Numbered from the stretch's first letter, positions 7,324 through 16,803 are shown. The stretch is DNA of 19,921 nt from Euryarchaeota archaeon UBA19 (GCA_002502175.1 DAPQ01000007.1:1-19921), one strand, 5' to 3'. The notes: generated from the sequence alone by a model not told the origin. Numbers and translations are program-made.

Positions 7324-7785
7324 ATGTGGCGGAAGGTCGAAGTTGTAGGTTCCGAGACCCTTGGTGAAGAACTAGATGATGATCTGGATAGAGGATTGGA
7401 TATAGACGCTGAAACCATGCATCAACGGTTTTTGGCAGACCTTCCACATCTTGAATCGGCAAAAAATAATCATAACGAGGTATTGACACAGATTTCTGGT
7501 AGAATAGATGAGTCAAAGACCAATTCTAGGTCATTGGATTCAGATAGTGTTGCCTTTGATGAATTAGATAGAGAGGCCGCAAAAGCGGGATTTGACATCC
7601 ATTTAGATATGGACTCTCTAACTGAACTTTCGGTAACTACGTCAATAGACGATGGTAGAAGATTAGTCCGAGTGATTGCTCCTGAACGCTTCGGAGGGAT
7701 GATTCGCACTCTTTCTGTTCCAGCGTCAATGGATGTTGAGTCGGCAATTATTTCAGATGGAGTTCTTCATCTGAATTTTGATTGA
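7324..7785 (+). CDS. Small acidic protein with Hsp20/CS-like C-terminal half
   Basis: The protein is about 153 residues. The N-terminal half is strongly acidic, with ELDDDLDRGLDID near residues 16-28, and probably helical or disordered. The C-terminal 65 residues read as a beta-sandwich with the ending typical of small heat shock (alpha-crystallin) or CS domains: a strand with RRLVRVIAP, then IRTLSVPASMDVESAIISDG, then VLHLNF. The match is by pattern only. If right, it may be a chaperone or an adaptor for the helicase encoded just upstream. The ATG at 7324 is preferred over the GTG at 7318 because GAGGT (7310-7314) then sits nine bases away instead of three. Its stop codon abuts the stop of the giant minus-strand gene with no bases between. 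Confidence 0.7.
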   Translation: MWRKVEVVGSETLGEELDDDLDRGLDIDAETMHQRFLADLPHLESAKNNHNEVLTQISGRIDESKTNSRSLDSDSVAFDELDREAAKAGFDIHLDMDSLTELSVTTSIDDGRRLVRVIAPERFGGMIRTLSVPASMDVESAIISDGVLHLNFD

Positions 7786-10700
7786 TCAGACGACTGCTTC
7801 ACTAAGATCGAATGAATCTCTCTCTGGTACGTCTTGTAATTCATCAATTTCTTGCAATACCATCGTTAGTGCATGCTGAGCGTTTTGTCTATGGCCATCT
7901 CCCAACTTGTGAGATGAATATCTGGCCTCCTCGAAAATTCGGTCTAATGCCACAAGAGCTTCTTCACTAATCGGTAGGGCTTTTCTGATTGCCATTTCAA
8001 ATTCCCTTACAGTTTCAAAGTCACGGCGAAGGAATCCATTTCTCATCAGTATATTGCATAGGCTTTCATAACAACCGAATATAGCCTCTCGGATTTCGTC
8101 TCCAGCGGCTAGTAACTCTGCTGTATAACTGAAAATTCCAGCCATTTCATCAATAGCTGCTAAACGGCGTTTTCTGAGAGACAAACCTAATCCGACTAGA
8201 GTTCCTAAAATCAAGATTATTCCAATTATTGCGATAATTTGCCAGAATGTGAAGAGAGGTGCTGGATCTTCGTAAGTCATCTCGATACCGGAATAATCAT
8301 TGTTCAACCACAAACGATCATTTGGACTGATTAATTGAGAATCGGTTTGGAAAATTAATGACAATTGACCCCACTTATCTTGATCGTAGAAAGCAGGTTG
8401 GTTTTGTATCGTGAAATCATAATCCATAATGCCATTTGAGTCGGTGAGTTTGACATTTTGGAAATGTATCACAGATTTATTGACCAGTCTAGCGACAATG
8501 GAGATACCCTCAACGGGAAGGCCCGTATCATTAGCAACAACTGTAACAGTACCATTTATTCTCCTCTGGTTTTCCTTGATATGATGGCTATCCGGTGTAA
8601 ATGTAAATGTCACAGGAACTCGGATGTTGACTATATGCTCAATATCTACACCATTCAGGAATCTATCAGCATCAGGGAGTGCGGATATTGTGAGCGATAA
8701 CTCTCCAGGAGGCATCGTTGAGCGAGCTGGAGAGATTAGTTCGAAGTGGCCTGTGGATTCATCCCAAACTAGGGTTGAAGGTTCGGCTAAACCGTTCCAA
8801 AGTAAGACCACTTCCATACCCTCAATGACGTTGCTTTCCCCACCAACTTCGACAATCCTTGCAACCAATTTAATTTCCTTAGATTCATCTGAACGAATTA
8901 TCAGATCGGTTTCCCAAAGAACTTCAATCTGGATATCTGCCTTTGCATAAACCGTCATGTTATACTCAACTGGAAGGTAGAATGTCTGGCCCTCAAAGGT
9001 GAATCTAATATCATGCCCACCTCTTGCAATTAGGTAGCCAATTGAATAGTCGAATTCGAAAACTCCATCATTGCCAGTAGTAATTCGGTTGATTTCTACA
9101 CCATCGAGTGAGATTATAATTTCTCGACCAGAAAGACCGGGTGCCCCTGCAGTATCTGAGTCAAATAATCGACCTGTGAAGTTCCATTGTTCTCCTCTAG
9201 TAACCGACACATCATCTACCTGCAAATTAATCGCAGTGTGGTAAGCAATCGTCAGATTGGCATCTACGCTTCCCGGTCTGTAGTAGCCTTGTGCAGGTGC
9301 ATTCACAGTTATCGTATGGAAGCCGATGTCCAAGAAGTCTGAGACCACCCAATTGAAAGACCAATCTCCATTTTCTCGGCTTGTTGTGATGCCCACTAAA
9401 GTTCCGTCAATGAAAATCTCAAGTGAATGATTTGCCAACCCTCCATCTGGAAGATTATCCCTAACCGTTCCCGTTAATCTCATTTCATCCCCTACGGCAT
9501 AAGCACTTGGAGGATCTATCGAAATGATGGTCGGTGCGTATACTGTGAATACTGTAGTTGAATTAGAAGGTAGTATGAACTCTTCACCTTGGAAAATTAT
9601 CTTCACCAAGCGAGGTCCTAGGGGCATATCTGGAGGGATTGGTAGATATACGCTGAATGTGCCATTTTCCTCTACTTGTAGGCCAGTTAAGAATTGGTCA
9701 TTCATAGTGACTTCTAGATATCTATCTCCGAGTGTACGACCAGCTCCATCGGTAAGCATTCCCTCAATCAGGAGTAGTTGGTTCCTATCCACCTCGCCAG
9801 GAGGGGTCGTAAGAACGACTTGAGATGTTTGTGTGACATTGAATCCGACTGTGGTGGCAGAAGGCAGGTAAAATTCAGGGTTCAAGGAATCTCCTTGACC
9901 CATAGGGTCAACCCAAGTAAATCCTCCAAGGAATTTCGCTGTAACTGTATGAGCACCGTAATCCATGTCTAATGGTAAATCATAGGTAACTCTCCATTGC
10001 CCTGTGGAAGCATTAGAAACTGTTGTGTAGGCTGAACCTACATCAACTCCATCTATCCAAATATGGATTACTCCACCTGAAATTAGACCGTTGTCCGTCA
10101 ATAATTGGCCATGTTCATCTAGAAGTGTGCCAGTGAAGGTAATGTTTTCTCCAGCAATCATAGATCCAGTTAATTCTGTGAATTCGATTACAGTTGGTGC
10201 CAAAACAATTACTCGAGACCAAGTGGAATCTCCAATCAATCCTGTAGTTCCATTTATTCCAGAGAATTCTGCTGAAATTAACATAGAGCCTTGGGTTCTT
10301 TGAGAGTCTACTGGAATAATCAACGTTGCTCGACCAGTTGAATCAGTTGTTACAGATTGAATAAATGAACCATCAACTAGGATGTCTATCTCGGCATTTT
10401 CGACCAATTGACCAGCATTATCTATGATTGAAAGATTAACACTAACATCATCGCCTCTAACAACTCTTCTATCAGGATCTAGGTCAGCGGGATCTAATAT
10501 TGAGATTAGGGAGTAACCTCTACTGTCAAAAGTACCTGTATCACTACTAGAACCGTAATAATTGACGGTTGGAGTGTAGCTTGCTGTGATATTATGAGTG
10601 CCTCTTGGGAAGGATAGACCGAGGGTAATTACTGCACTCCAAGTACCATTTGGATTCACTACACCACCCGTGGCTTGGAATCCAGAATCGGTGCCATCGA

Positions 10701-13700
10701 TTGAGAATGTTAGTGACGAAGGTAGGGCTGCCCCTGTTCTATCCATTATTCCTGTACCATTGCTGGAAAGTAAAGTTCCACTAACATTGAAAGATTCGCC
10801 GGCAACTGGGTTATCGGTTACTGTTGAAATTGTTAGATTAGTAGGTGAACGAACGAAAATTTGGTTCATTACAGTAGTAGTTGAGTGGAGAGTTGATGAG
10901 CCATTGAAATATAGTGTAATTCCAATTAATCCAAGTGGATGAGAATGTGGAACATCGAATGTGAAATTTACTAATCCTTGACCATTAGTTACTCCCTCAG
11001 TCAACCATGTATCGTGGAACTTAGCCGCAACCTGCATATCTCCAACTGGAAGGTCATTATCCGAAAATTCAGTCAATCGAGCACCGAAGGTAATCGATGT
11101 ACCCCGATCAACAACCGTCTGGATTATTGGATTCCTATCTGTGAATCGAGTAACTCCCTTTACGAGAATTGAGGCATTACCCGTACCTGTAAGATAGAAT
11201 GGAGAACTTCCTTCAATTACGCTCACGACTACAGTCTTGGTACCACTTGAAACTCCATCTCCGAATGGGTCTGTTGGAACTGATACCGAGAACGAACCAT
11301 TGTTTGTTGTTGTATGACTGGACACTAAAGTTTCACTTGAATCATTTAGGAAGAAGACCTCTACGGCCATTGGTCCACTAACACTTCTATTTCCATCGAA
11401 TCCATCCAAAACTTGACCAGAAAGTGTAAATGATTGGCCCGCAGTTACTTCTTGTGGTATTGAGATAATTTCGACCTGACTGTCTACCTGCACTGTTAAA
11501 TTCGCAAATGTGTCATTACCAATCCAGCGCCCTGCATCGGCGTCTGTTAGGTTATCTGTTAGATCGTCAGCGGCATGTACACGAAGGTCGTAGAACCCTG
11601 GGGTTGTATCTTCTAGAATAGTAGGATTAAATCTTGCAACACCATCGATATCTGTTGTTGCTGAGTCAATAATTACCTGATTTGGACCACCCCAATCGAA
11701 GTATAAGTCAACACCCACATCTGACACCACAGAATCATCTGCGATATCTGTAATTGTAGCATTTAGAATAAGCGTAGTACCAGCAATGACGATAATTGAT
11801 TGGGGTTCAGCATCCACCACAAACTCGCTTTGAAGACCAGCCAAAACTCTTGTTTGTACAAGAGTAGTATAGAACGGGCCAAGTACCTCAGCATTTGTTG
11901 AGAAGTCTAGAACAAAGCGTAGGAAGTAAGCACTAGAACGAACATCTGTAGGCATTGTAAATGAGTAGTTGTAGGCACCTGTTGTCTCATTAATCCAGCC
12001 ACTGGCGAGTGTACGAATTACTGGAGGAGCGGGGCTTCCGTCGGGACTTGGTGGTAAATCAGATGGAATCTCTAATTGAATAACGATTGAAGAGTTATTT
12101 CCTGTAATCGGAGTCAGGTGGAAAATATCCTGAGCTACACCCGAGACCCATGTCACTGTACCTCTATCTGTCCACTCGGAACCCAAAGTGACTGTTACAT
12201 TGGCTCTGCCTTGTATCCTAATTGTATCGAGTACTGAACCAGGCCTTAGCCAAGTCGAACCAGTGTAGTTAAGTTGCCAAAGGTAATCTCCTGCAAACAT
12301 ACTTGAGTTTGGAACCCATACTACATTGAAACTACCAGATTCAGGGTCGGTAATATTGAACACTTCAGTGCCGTTGAAATCTACGCTGTATAGTCCGGGG
12401 AAGTCGGCAACAGAAGTTCCTGTGTGATCGGATAATTGAACACCAACCAAGGCTTCAGTACCCCTCTCGGTAGGAATTAATTGATACTCAAATTCCACAT
12501 AGGACCTGATACCAAATGTAGACAAGAAGGATTCCTCATCAGTTGCGAATAATTCGTCTGCGGAATAAATGAATTTGACTTCAACAAGACCTGCAGGGAT
12601 TGGTACAGAGGATTCATTGAAATCCCATTCGATAGAAAATTGACCGGGTGTTGTTGTCCAATTGCTAGAATTAAGTTGCCAAGTTGCAAGGTCTGTGTAG
12701 GGGCCGTTTGTTCCTGCTCTTCGCATTTGGAAAGTAAGTGAACCATTCAAAGGCTCGGGGGATGGCCCTCTACTAACCGCGGTACCATTAATGAAAACTA
12801 ATTGATTGATATCTAAGATACTGTTGTTTGCATCGCTACCCTCCAAAGAAATGGTTAGATTTGGAGAAGGTGTAATGTTGAAGTTAAAGTCGATCGCGTT
12901 TGGCCTTAGATGATATTCTGGATTGCTGGCATTGTTCAAATCTGTTTGATGCCAGCCTAAGAATGCCAAACTAGCATTGATTAAACCTAGAGGTTCATTT
13001 TCTGAAATCGGCACAGTGAACTCAAAATATCCTCCCGAACCAACATCCGAAATTAGGTTAACATCTCCATCCTCGATTGTTGTGTAATTAAGAAGAACTT
13101 GTAGAGTATCCAACATGGCTGGGTCTGTAAGTGGAAGATTAGCCCAAGCCATGTTTCCAGTAACTGTTGAATTAACCCCTACACCCAACATAGGTTGCTC
13201 CGCAGGCACCGGACTACTGATTGACAGATTTACATCGTCTGTTATGTTAATTGACCACGGGAAAGTAACACTCTGAACTCCAACGTATCCTTGTTTTTGA
13301 GTCAATATTACCAGAGAACCAAAACCGGGCTTAATCATCTCAGAAGGTGAACCATTGAATGAAAAGAATCCTTCAGAGTTAGTGGTTGAAGTTCCGATTA
13401 GTCTACTAGCCATTGCTGCGCTTCCGGGTACATTTGCAGTCTCATTATCAGGCACCAAGTATAGTTCCAGATTAATTCCCTCTATACTTGAGGAGTTGCT
13501 AACGAATTGTAATGTACCATTGAGAGAAATGTTACCGGAGGAGTAATCTCTCTCCAAAGAATTAGGAGCCCAAATTTCATCCACTACTTCTACAACTGAA
13601 ACCTCCGGGCAAGCTTCGAATGGAATCCAACCAAGATCTAATTCACCTTGATTTGCATTTGTCTGAAGGTGAACTTCAACCCACCAGGAGAAATCATTTC

Positions 13701-16700
13701 CATAAACTTCGAATCCATTGTCGACCCAAGTTCCACCAGAAAATCCTGTGACTTTTCTGGTTGGTAATCCTATACTTCTTAACATAGCAGCAAACACAGT
13801 GGCAAACTCATCGCAATCACCTTCATGCGCTTCCTCCAGAATCCATACTGAGGTGTCATCGAGAGAACTCACAATGCCCGAATCGCTACGATTCAAATTT
13901 GAACCAGCATGATTTCTAAGGAAAGTGGTAGTATTGTTTCCATTAATTAGGAATTGCTGTATGGCCTCAATCTGATCCCAGGCAGAGGTCCAACCACTTT
14001 CATTTAGGACGGCTTGTGTGATTGTTGTAACGTTGCTAAATCCTCTGTAATCAGTGGCATACGTACTATTTTGGAATGCGGTAGTATTGTCTCTAATAGC
14101 GTCTGTGAAAATGACTTGTGGAGTTGTAACGTAGAGTTGATTGACAATTGATGAGTCGATTAAAACATCTCTTGTATAATTTGAGAAATTCAAGCCTGCG
14201 GCCACATCACTCCAACCTGTGTAATTTACTGCATTATGCGGTGCAATCAACTCATCTCCAGGATTTAATATTCCATTGTTACTGAATGAAATTTGCCAGG
14301 AATGTAAAGCCGAATTGTCCCAAAAGTCGGGGTGTGCAACGCCCTGAGTTGTTGACCATGTTGGGAACATTGGCGTATATCCAATTAGACTAGTATTGAC
14401 CCCCCAAGAGGCACCTGTGTAGGAATCATATGTGTGCCAGCGCCAATAATGAGTTATGTTGTAATCAATCCCAGCGGTTGTATTCTCAGCGAAGAAGTAT
14501 AGCATATTTGTAGAAATATCATCCGTCGGATCCCAAGGATCGAACAATGAATCTGCACAACCATTATCCCAATACTCTGGTAAACATTCTTGACCGTCAG
14601 GAATTCCTCCGCCGTCTGTATCTGGATCTAACCAATCCGTGCCTATTTCTTGTTCAATTGTGTCAGGAATTCCATCGCCATCTGTGTCCAATGGGTTCAA
14701 GTCGTCATCTGGATTATTCTGAGGGTTGGTTCCGTCGAGATATTCTTGGTAGTCTATTACACCCCCATTATCGGTATCGGAATTATTCCATAGGGTGGTG
14801 TAATTATCAAGCGACATATTTCCATTTTCAATACCATATATCAATGGACAACCAGTAGTATTTTCGAAGTAATTATTCAGGCCGTCTCCATCAGAATCAG
14901 CCAAATTACTGCAAGGTTCAAGTGGATCAGTTGCATTAATCACCTCATCAAGGTCATTGACTCCGTCACCGTCTGAATCGGTTAGTGTAGGTAATGATTC
15001 AAAGCCCCAAGAACCCAATGACTCTTCCCAATCTGCTAAACCATCTCCATCTGTATCTAGATAATCATCATCACAATGCTGTTCATTGGCTGAACCTAAG
15101 GATGCATCCCAACACCAAGAGCCATTGAGCACGACAACATATAGAGCGTCAGAAGGCATAGTGATTGAAACTGAGCGTAAGATATTACCATCGATTGAAG
15201 AATATTGGAATGGTGTTCTGTTTCCTGTCGCAGATTCAAAATAAGCCATTGGAGCCCCATTTTGACGCCAATCAAGCGGAGTTGGGTCTAATTTGCTAGT
15301 ATTATTTACCGTTATAGAAAAATCAACAGGAACCCACGTAATCACATCAAGATATAATTCGTAAGTGGAGGTACATGGGTCTGTAGCATGGGCGGGTGAA
15401 AGTTCCGTACCATCATCAATGCCACCACCATCTGTGTCAGCGACATTCCATAGTGTACAGGTGGCATTTTCTTCCCAATTTTGTATTCCATCCCCATCAA
15501 AATCCCCAGAATCTTCTATCCTAGTGGGGTCGGTTTCGTTAGCGTCAACTACTCCATTGAAATTCGTATCTTCTTCTCCATCATCAAATTGGTCGCCATC
15601 GGTATTATTGTTCCTAGGGTCAGAAGCTTGTGGAGGATTTCCGTATGATCCATTGACCTCAACACCATCTGAAATTCCGTCCCCATCAGTGTCGACTGCT
15701 GTGGGGTCTGTAAGAAGGACTAATGCTTCGTATGAATCGTTTAGTCCATCTCCATCGGTATCATTATTGTTAGGATCGGTGTAAGTAATTCCATCGACTT
15801 CAGCTGTAAATAAAGAACAAGGAGGAGAACCAGGTCCAAGACCTAAAACAGGATTACAAGGGGATTCAGTATTGGTCCGATTATCAGGACCGGGCCTCCA
15901 ATATTGAGTTGGAGGATTTGTTGTGCCATTCCTTGTGTCCCAAGCAGGATTGACGTATTCGTAGAGATTGATTAAACCATCACCATCAGGGTCCCCATTA
16001 GTACCATCGTCACCGGAATTTGAGGTAGGATCGAGGTTGTTGGCAACCTCCCAACCATCAGGCATTCCATCGCCATCTGTATCCCAGCCATCAGGGTCTT
16101 CATCGGTTAAATTATCACCATCATCATCGTTGCTTGAACAATCGGCATCACCGTCATTGTCGCCATCCCAACTGTCGACCATTCCATCATGGTCATCGTC
16201 GAATGTGTTGAAACAAATATTACCCATTGGGTCTTCATCGGCACCATCAGAGTTCAATCCTTGAATCAACTGCATAGCACTCTCTTCATCCCAATTGCTT
16301 ACTGGAACTGTGCCATTCCACCAAACTCCATTATCGAGCTTATTGGGCGTAGTTGCCGAATCCCAATTAGCGGGTATTCCGTATTGGTATTCATTGAGAT
16401 TAGTTAGTGAGTCTCCATCCGGATCTCCGGTTGACCCATTGATTCCGGAAGCTGAAAGTGGGTCGAGTCCATACTGCCATTCCCAGCCATCTGGTAAACC
16501 ATCCCCATCGGAATCCCAATCTTGTGGTTGGGTGTTGATGTAGTACTCCAATCCATATGGGAGGCCGTCTCCATCAGCGTCTGTTGACCCCATGGCCTCC
16601 CAGGTTGCGAATTCAATTGCTGAGTAAGAAGTTAGCAACATGAGAAGTGTGAATAGAACCGCCGAACGTTCCTTTCTACGAGCGATTACAAGATTATTCT

Positions 16701-16722
16701 GACTCGAGTTGCCGAACATCAT
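7786..16722 (-). CDS. Giant surface protein: DGDG repeats, transglutaminase-like domain, Ig-like array, TM, DUF4129
   Basis: This is about a 2,980-residue cell-surface protein (numbering from GTG 16728). A basic stretch and hydrophobic segment (about 17-41) act as signal or anchor. Residues 49-740 hold about 15 acidic repeats of the D-x-D-G-D-G-x-x-D-x-x-E type, as in calcium-binding thrombospondin type 3 repeats, interrupted by a beta-rich insert (about 455-550). A transglutaminase-like domain spans roughly 910-1045, with the cysteine in GDCDEFA (Cys972). About 1,780 residues of Ig-like or carboxypeptidase-regulatory-like beta modules follow, with many N-x-S/T sequons and no cysteine. One TM helix (about 2829-2850, then RKRR) leads to a cytosolic tail whose FETVREFEMAI and EEARYSS resemble DUF4129. 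A GTG at 16728 sits inside the ribosome site GAGGGTG; ATG at 16722 or 16719 is more likely. It follows a smaller surface gene, probably as one operon. A structural or adhesive role is inferred. Confidence 0.9.
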   Translation of the reverse strand: MMFGNSSQNNLVIARRKERSAVLFTLLMLLTSYSAIEFATWEAMGSTDADGDGLPYGLEYYINTQPQDWDSDGDGLPDGWEWQYGLDPLSASGINGSTGDPDGDSLTNLNEYQYGIPANWDSATTPNKLDNGVWWNGTVPVSNWDEESAMQLIQGLNSDGADEDPMGNICFNTFDDDHDGMVDSWDGDNDGDADCSSNDDDGDNLTDEDPDGWDTDGDGMPDGWEVANNLDPTSNSGDDGTNGDPDGDGLINLYEYVNPAWDTRNGTTNPPTQYWRPGPDNRTNTESPCNPVLGLGPGSPPCSLFTAEVDGITYTDPNNNDTDGDGLNDSYEALVLLTDPTAVDTDGDGISDGVEVNGSYGNPPQASDPRNNNTDGDQFDDGEEDTNFNGVVDANETDPTRIEDSGDFDGDGIQNWEENATCTLWNVADTDGGGIDDGTELSPAHATDPCTSTYELYLDVITWVPVDFSITVNNTSKLDPTPLDWRQNGAPMAYFESATGNRTPFQYSSIDGNILRSVSITMPSDALYVVVLNGSWCWDASLGSANEQHCDDDYLDTDGDGLADWEESLGSWGFESLPTLTDSDGDGVNDLDEVINATDPLEPCSNLADSDGDGLNNYFENTTGCPLIYGIENGNMSLDNYTTLWNNSDTDNGGVIDYQEYLDGTNPQNNPDDDLNPLDTDGDGIPDTIEQEIGTDWLDPDTDGGGIPDGQECLPEYWDNGCADSLFDPWDPTDDISTNMLYFFAENTTAGIDYNITHYWRWHTYDSYTGASWGVNTSLIGYTPMFPTWSTTQGVAHPDFWDNSALHSWQISFSNNGILNPGDELIAPHNAVNYTGWSDVAAGLNFSNYTRDVLIDSSIVNQLYVTTPQVIFTDAIRDNTTAFQNSTYATDYRGFSNVTTITQAVLNESGWTSAWDQIEAIQQFLINGNNTTTFLRNHAGSNLNRSDSGIVSSLDDTSVWILEEAHEGDCDEFATVFAAMLRSIGLPTRKVTGFSGGTWVDNGFEVYGNDFSWWVEVHLQTNANQGELDLGWIPFEACPEVSVVEVVDEIWAPNSLERDYSSGNISLNGTLQFVSNSSSIEGINLELYLVPDNETANVPGSAAMASRLIGTSTTNSEGFFSFNGSPSEMIKPGFGSLVILTQKQGYVGVQSVTFPWSINITDDVNLSISSPVPAEQPMLGVGVNSTVTGNMAWANLPLTDPAMLDTLQVLLNYTTIEDGDVNLISDVGSGGYFEFTVPISENEPLGLINASLAFLGWHQTDLNNASNPEYHLRPNAIDFNFNITPSPNLTISLEGSDANNSILDINQLVFINGTAVSRGPSPEPLNGSLTFQMRRAGTNGPYTDLATWQLNSSNWTTTPGQFSIEWDFNESSVPIPAGLVEVKFIYSADELFATDEESFLSTFGIRSYVEFEYQLIPTERGTEALVGVQLSDHTGTSVADFPGLYSVDFNGTEVFNITDPESGSFNVVWVPNSSMFAGDYLWQLNYTGSTWLRPGSVLDTIRIQGRANVTVTLGSEWTDRGTVTWVSGVAQDIFHLTPITGNNSSIVIQLEIPSDLPPSPDGSPAPPVIRTLASGWINETTGAYNYSFTMPTDVRSSAYFLRFVLDFSTNAEVLGPFYTTLVQTRVLAGLQSEFVVDAEPQSIIVIAGTTLILNATITDIADDSVVSDVGVDLYFDWGGPNQVIIDSATTDIDGVARFNPTILEDTTPGFYDLRVHAADDLTDNLTDADAGRWIGNDTFANLTVQVDSQVEIISIPQEVTAGQSFTLSGQVLDGFDGNRSVSGPMAVEVFFLNDSSETLVSSHTTTNNGSFSVSVPTDPFGDGVSSGTKTVVVSVIEGSSPFYLTGTGNASILVKGVTRFTDRNPIIQTVVDRGTSITFGARLTEFSDNDLPVGDMQVAAKFHDTWLTEGVTNGQGLVNFTFDVPHSHPLGLIGITLYFNGSSTLHSTTTVMNQIFVRSPTNLTISTVTDNPVAGESFNVSGTLLSSNGTGIMDRTGAALPSSLTFSIDGTDSGFQATGGVVNPNGTWSAVITLGLSFPRGTHNITASYTPTVNYYGSSSDTGTFDSRGYSLISILDPADLDPDRRVVRGDDVSVNLSIIDNAGQLVENAEIDILVDGSFIQSVTTDSTGRATLIIPVDSQRTQGSMLISAEFSGINGTTGLIGDSTWSRVIVLAPTVIEFTELTGSMIAGENITFTGTLLDEHGQLLTDNGLISGGVIHIWIDGVDVGSAYTTVSNASTGQWRVTYDLPLDMDYGAHTVTAKFLGGFTWVDPMGQGDSLNPEFYLPSATTVGFNVTQTSQVVLTTPPGEVDRNQLLLIEGMLTDGAGRTLGDRYLEVTMNDQFLTGLQVEENGTFSVYLPIPPDMPLGPRLVKIIFQGEEFILPSNSTTVFTVYAPTIISIDPPSAYAVGDEMRLTGTVRDNLPDGGLANHSLEIFIDGTLVGITTSRENGDWSFNWVVSDFLDIGFHTITVNAPAQGYYRPGSVDANLTIAYHTAINLQVDDVSVTRGEQWNFTGRLFDSDTAGAPGLSGREIIISLDGVEINRITTGNDGVFEFDYSIGYLIARGGHDIRFTFEGQTFYLPVEYNMTVYAKADIQIEVLWETDLIIRSDESKEIKLVARIVEVGGESNVIEGMEVVLLWNGLAEPSTLVWDESTGHFELISPARSTMPPGELSLTISALPDADRFLNGVDIEHIVNIRVPVTFTFTPDSHHIKENQRRINGTVTVVANDTGLPVEGISIVARLVNKSVIHFQNVKLTDSNGIMDYDFTIQNQPAFYDQDKWGQLSLIFQTDSQLISPNDRLWLNNDYSGIEMTYEDPAPLFTFWQIIAIIGIILILGTLVGLGLSLRKRRLAAIDEMAGIFSYTAELLAAGDEIREAIFGCYESLCNILMRNGFLRRDFETVREFEMAIRKALPISEEALVALDRIFEEARYSSHKLGDGHRQNAQHALTMVLQEIDELQDVPERDSFDLSEAVV
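8290..13590 (-). repeat. Ig-like beta-module array inside the giant surface gene
   Basis: This coding stretch (about residues 1047-2810) consists of diverged tandem modules of roughly 90-110 residues. Recurrent signposts are a strand such as GESFNVSGTLL, GENITFTGTLLD, GDEMRLTGTVRD or GEQWNFTGRLFD, then a DG-V/T turn with a strand (IDGTLVG, LDGVEIN), then NG-x-F/W-x-F/V followed by P-x-G-x-H/R-x-I/V. The modules are too diverged at the nucleotide level to count as exact DNA repeats. I estimate 15-19 modules by eye. Rows of such domains usually act as rigid stalks for adhesins. Confidence 0.75.
14509..16584 (-). repeat. DGDG (thrombospondin type 3-like) calcium-binding repeat region
   Basis: Codes for about 15 acidic repeats (residues 49-740 of the giant protein), most with D-T/S-D-G-D-G-L/I/V-x-D-x-x-E. 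Examples are DSDGDGLPDGWE, DTDGDGISDGVE, DTDGDGLADWEE and DSDGDGVNDLDE. A few are degenerate with DTDGGG. The DNA shows clustered, recurring ATC-GCC/TCC-ATC tracts on the plus strand. Such repeats bind calcium through aspartate side chains, which fits a seawater-exposed protein with about 10 mM calcium outside. The region carries most of the protein's cysteines (for example 172, 197, 291, 304, 424, 452), which may form disulfides. Confidence 0.85.
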
Positions 16723-16733
16723 GTACACCCTCT

Positions 16734-16748
16734 ACCGCCTACGGCGGT
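16734..16748 (-). repeat. Short GC-rich hairpin just before the giant gene
   Basis: ACCGCC (16734-16739), loop TAC, GGCGGT (16743-16748) make a perfect 6-bp stem. On the minus strand it lies in the 75-bp gap between the two surface genes and ends only one base before the AGAGGG ribosome site of the giant gene. It could limit read-through from the upstream gene, influence ribosome access, or be a processing site. There is no following T-run. Confidence 0.5.
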
Positions 16749-16803
16749 TCATACGGGTCTTAAGCGGAATGGAGCGTCGTTCGGACGATGATTAGGGGTC
16801 AAC

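Noticed and set aside
15365..16543. Long plus-strand reading frames rich in Ser and Pro opposite the DGDG region
   Set aside because: They are the antisense of the repeated Asp-Gly codons (GAT/GGA become ATC/TCC). The PSPS-like patterns follow from that; there is no ribosome site or domain.
14509..16584. Regularly recurring short motifs resembling a CRISPR-like array
   Set aside because: The recurrence is codon-level from DGDG repeats inside one long open frame. There are no identical repeats with uniform spacers.
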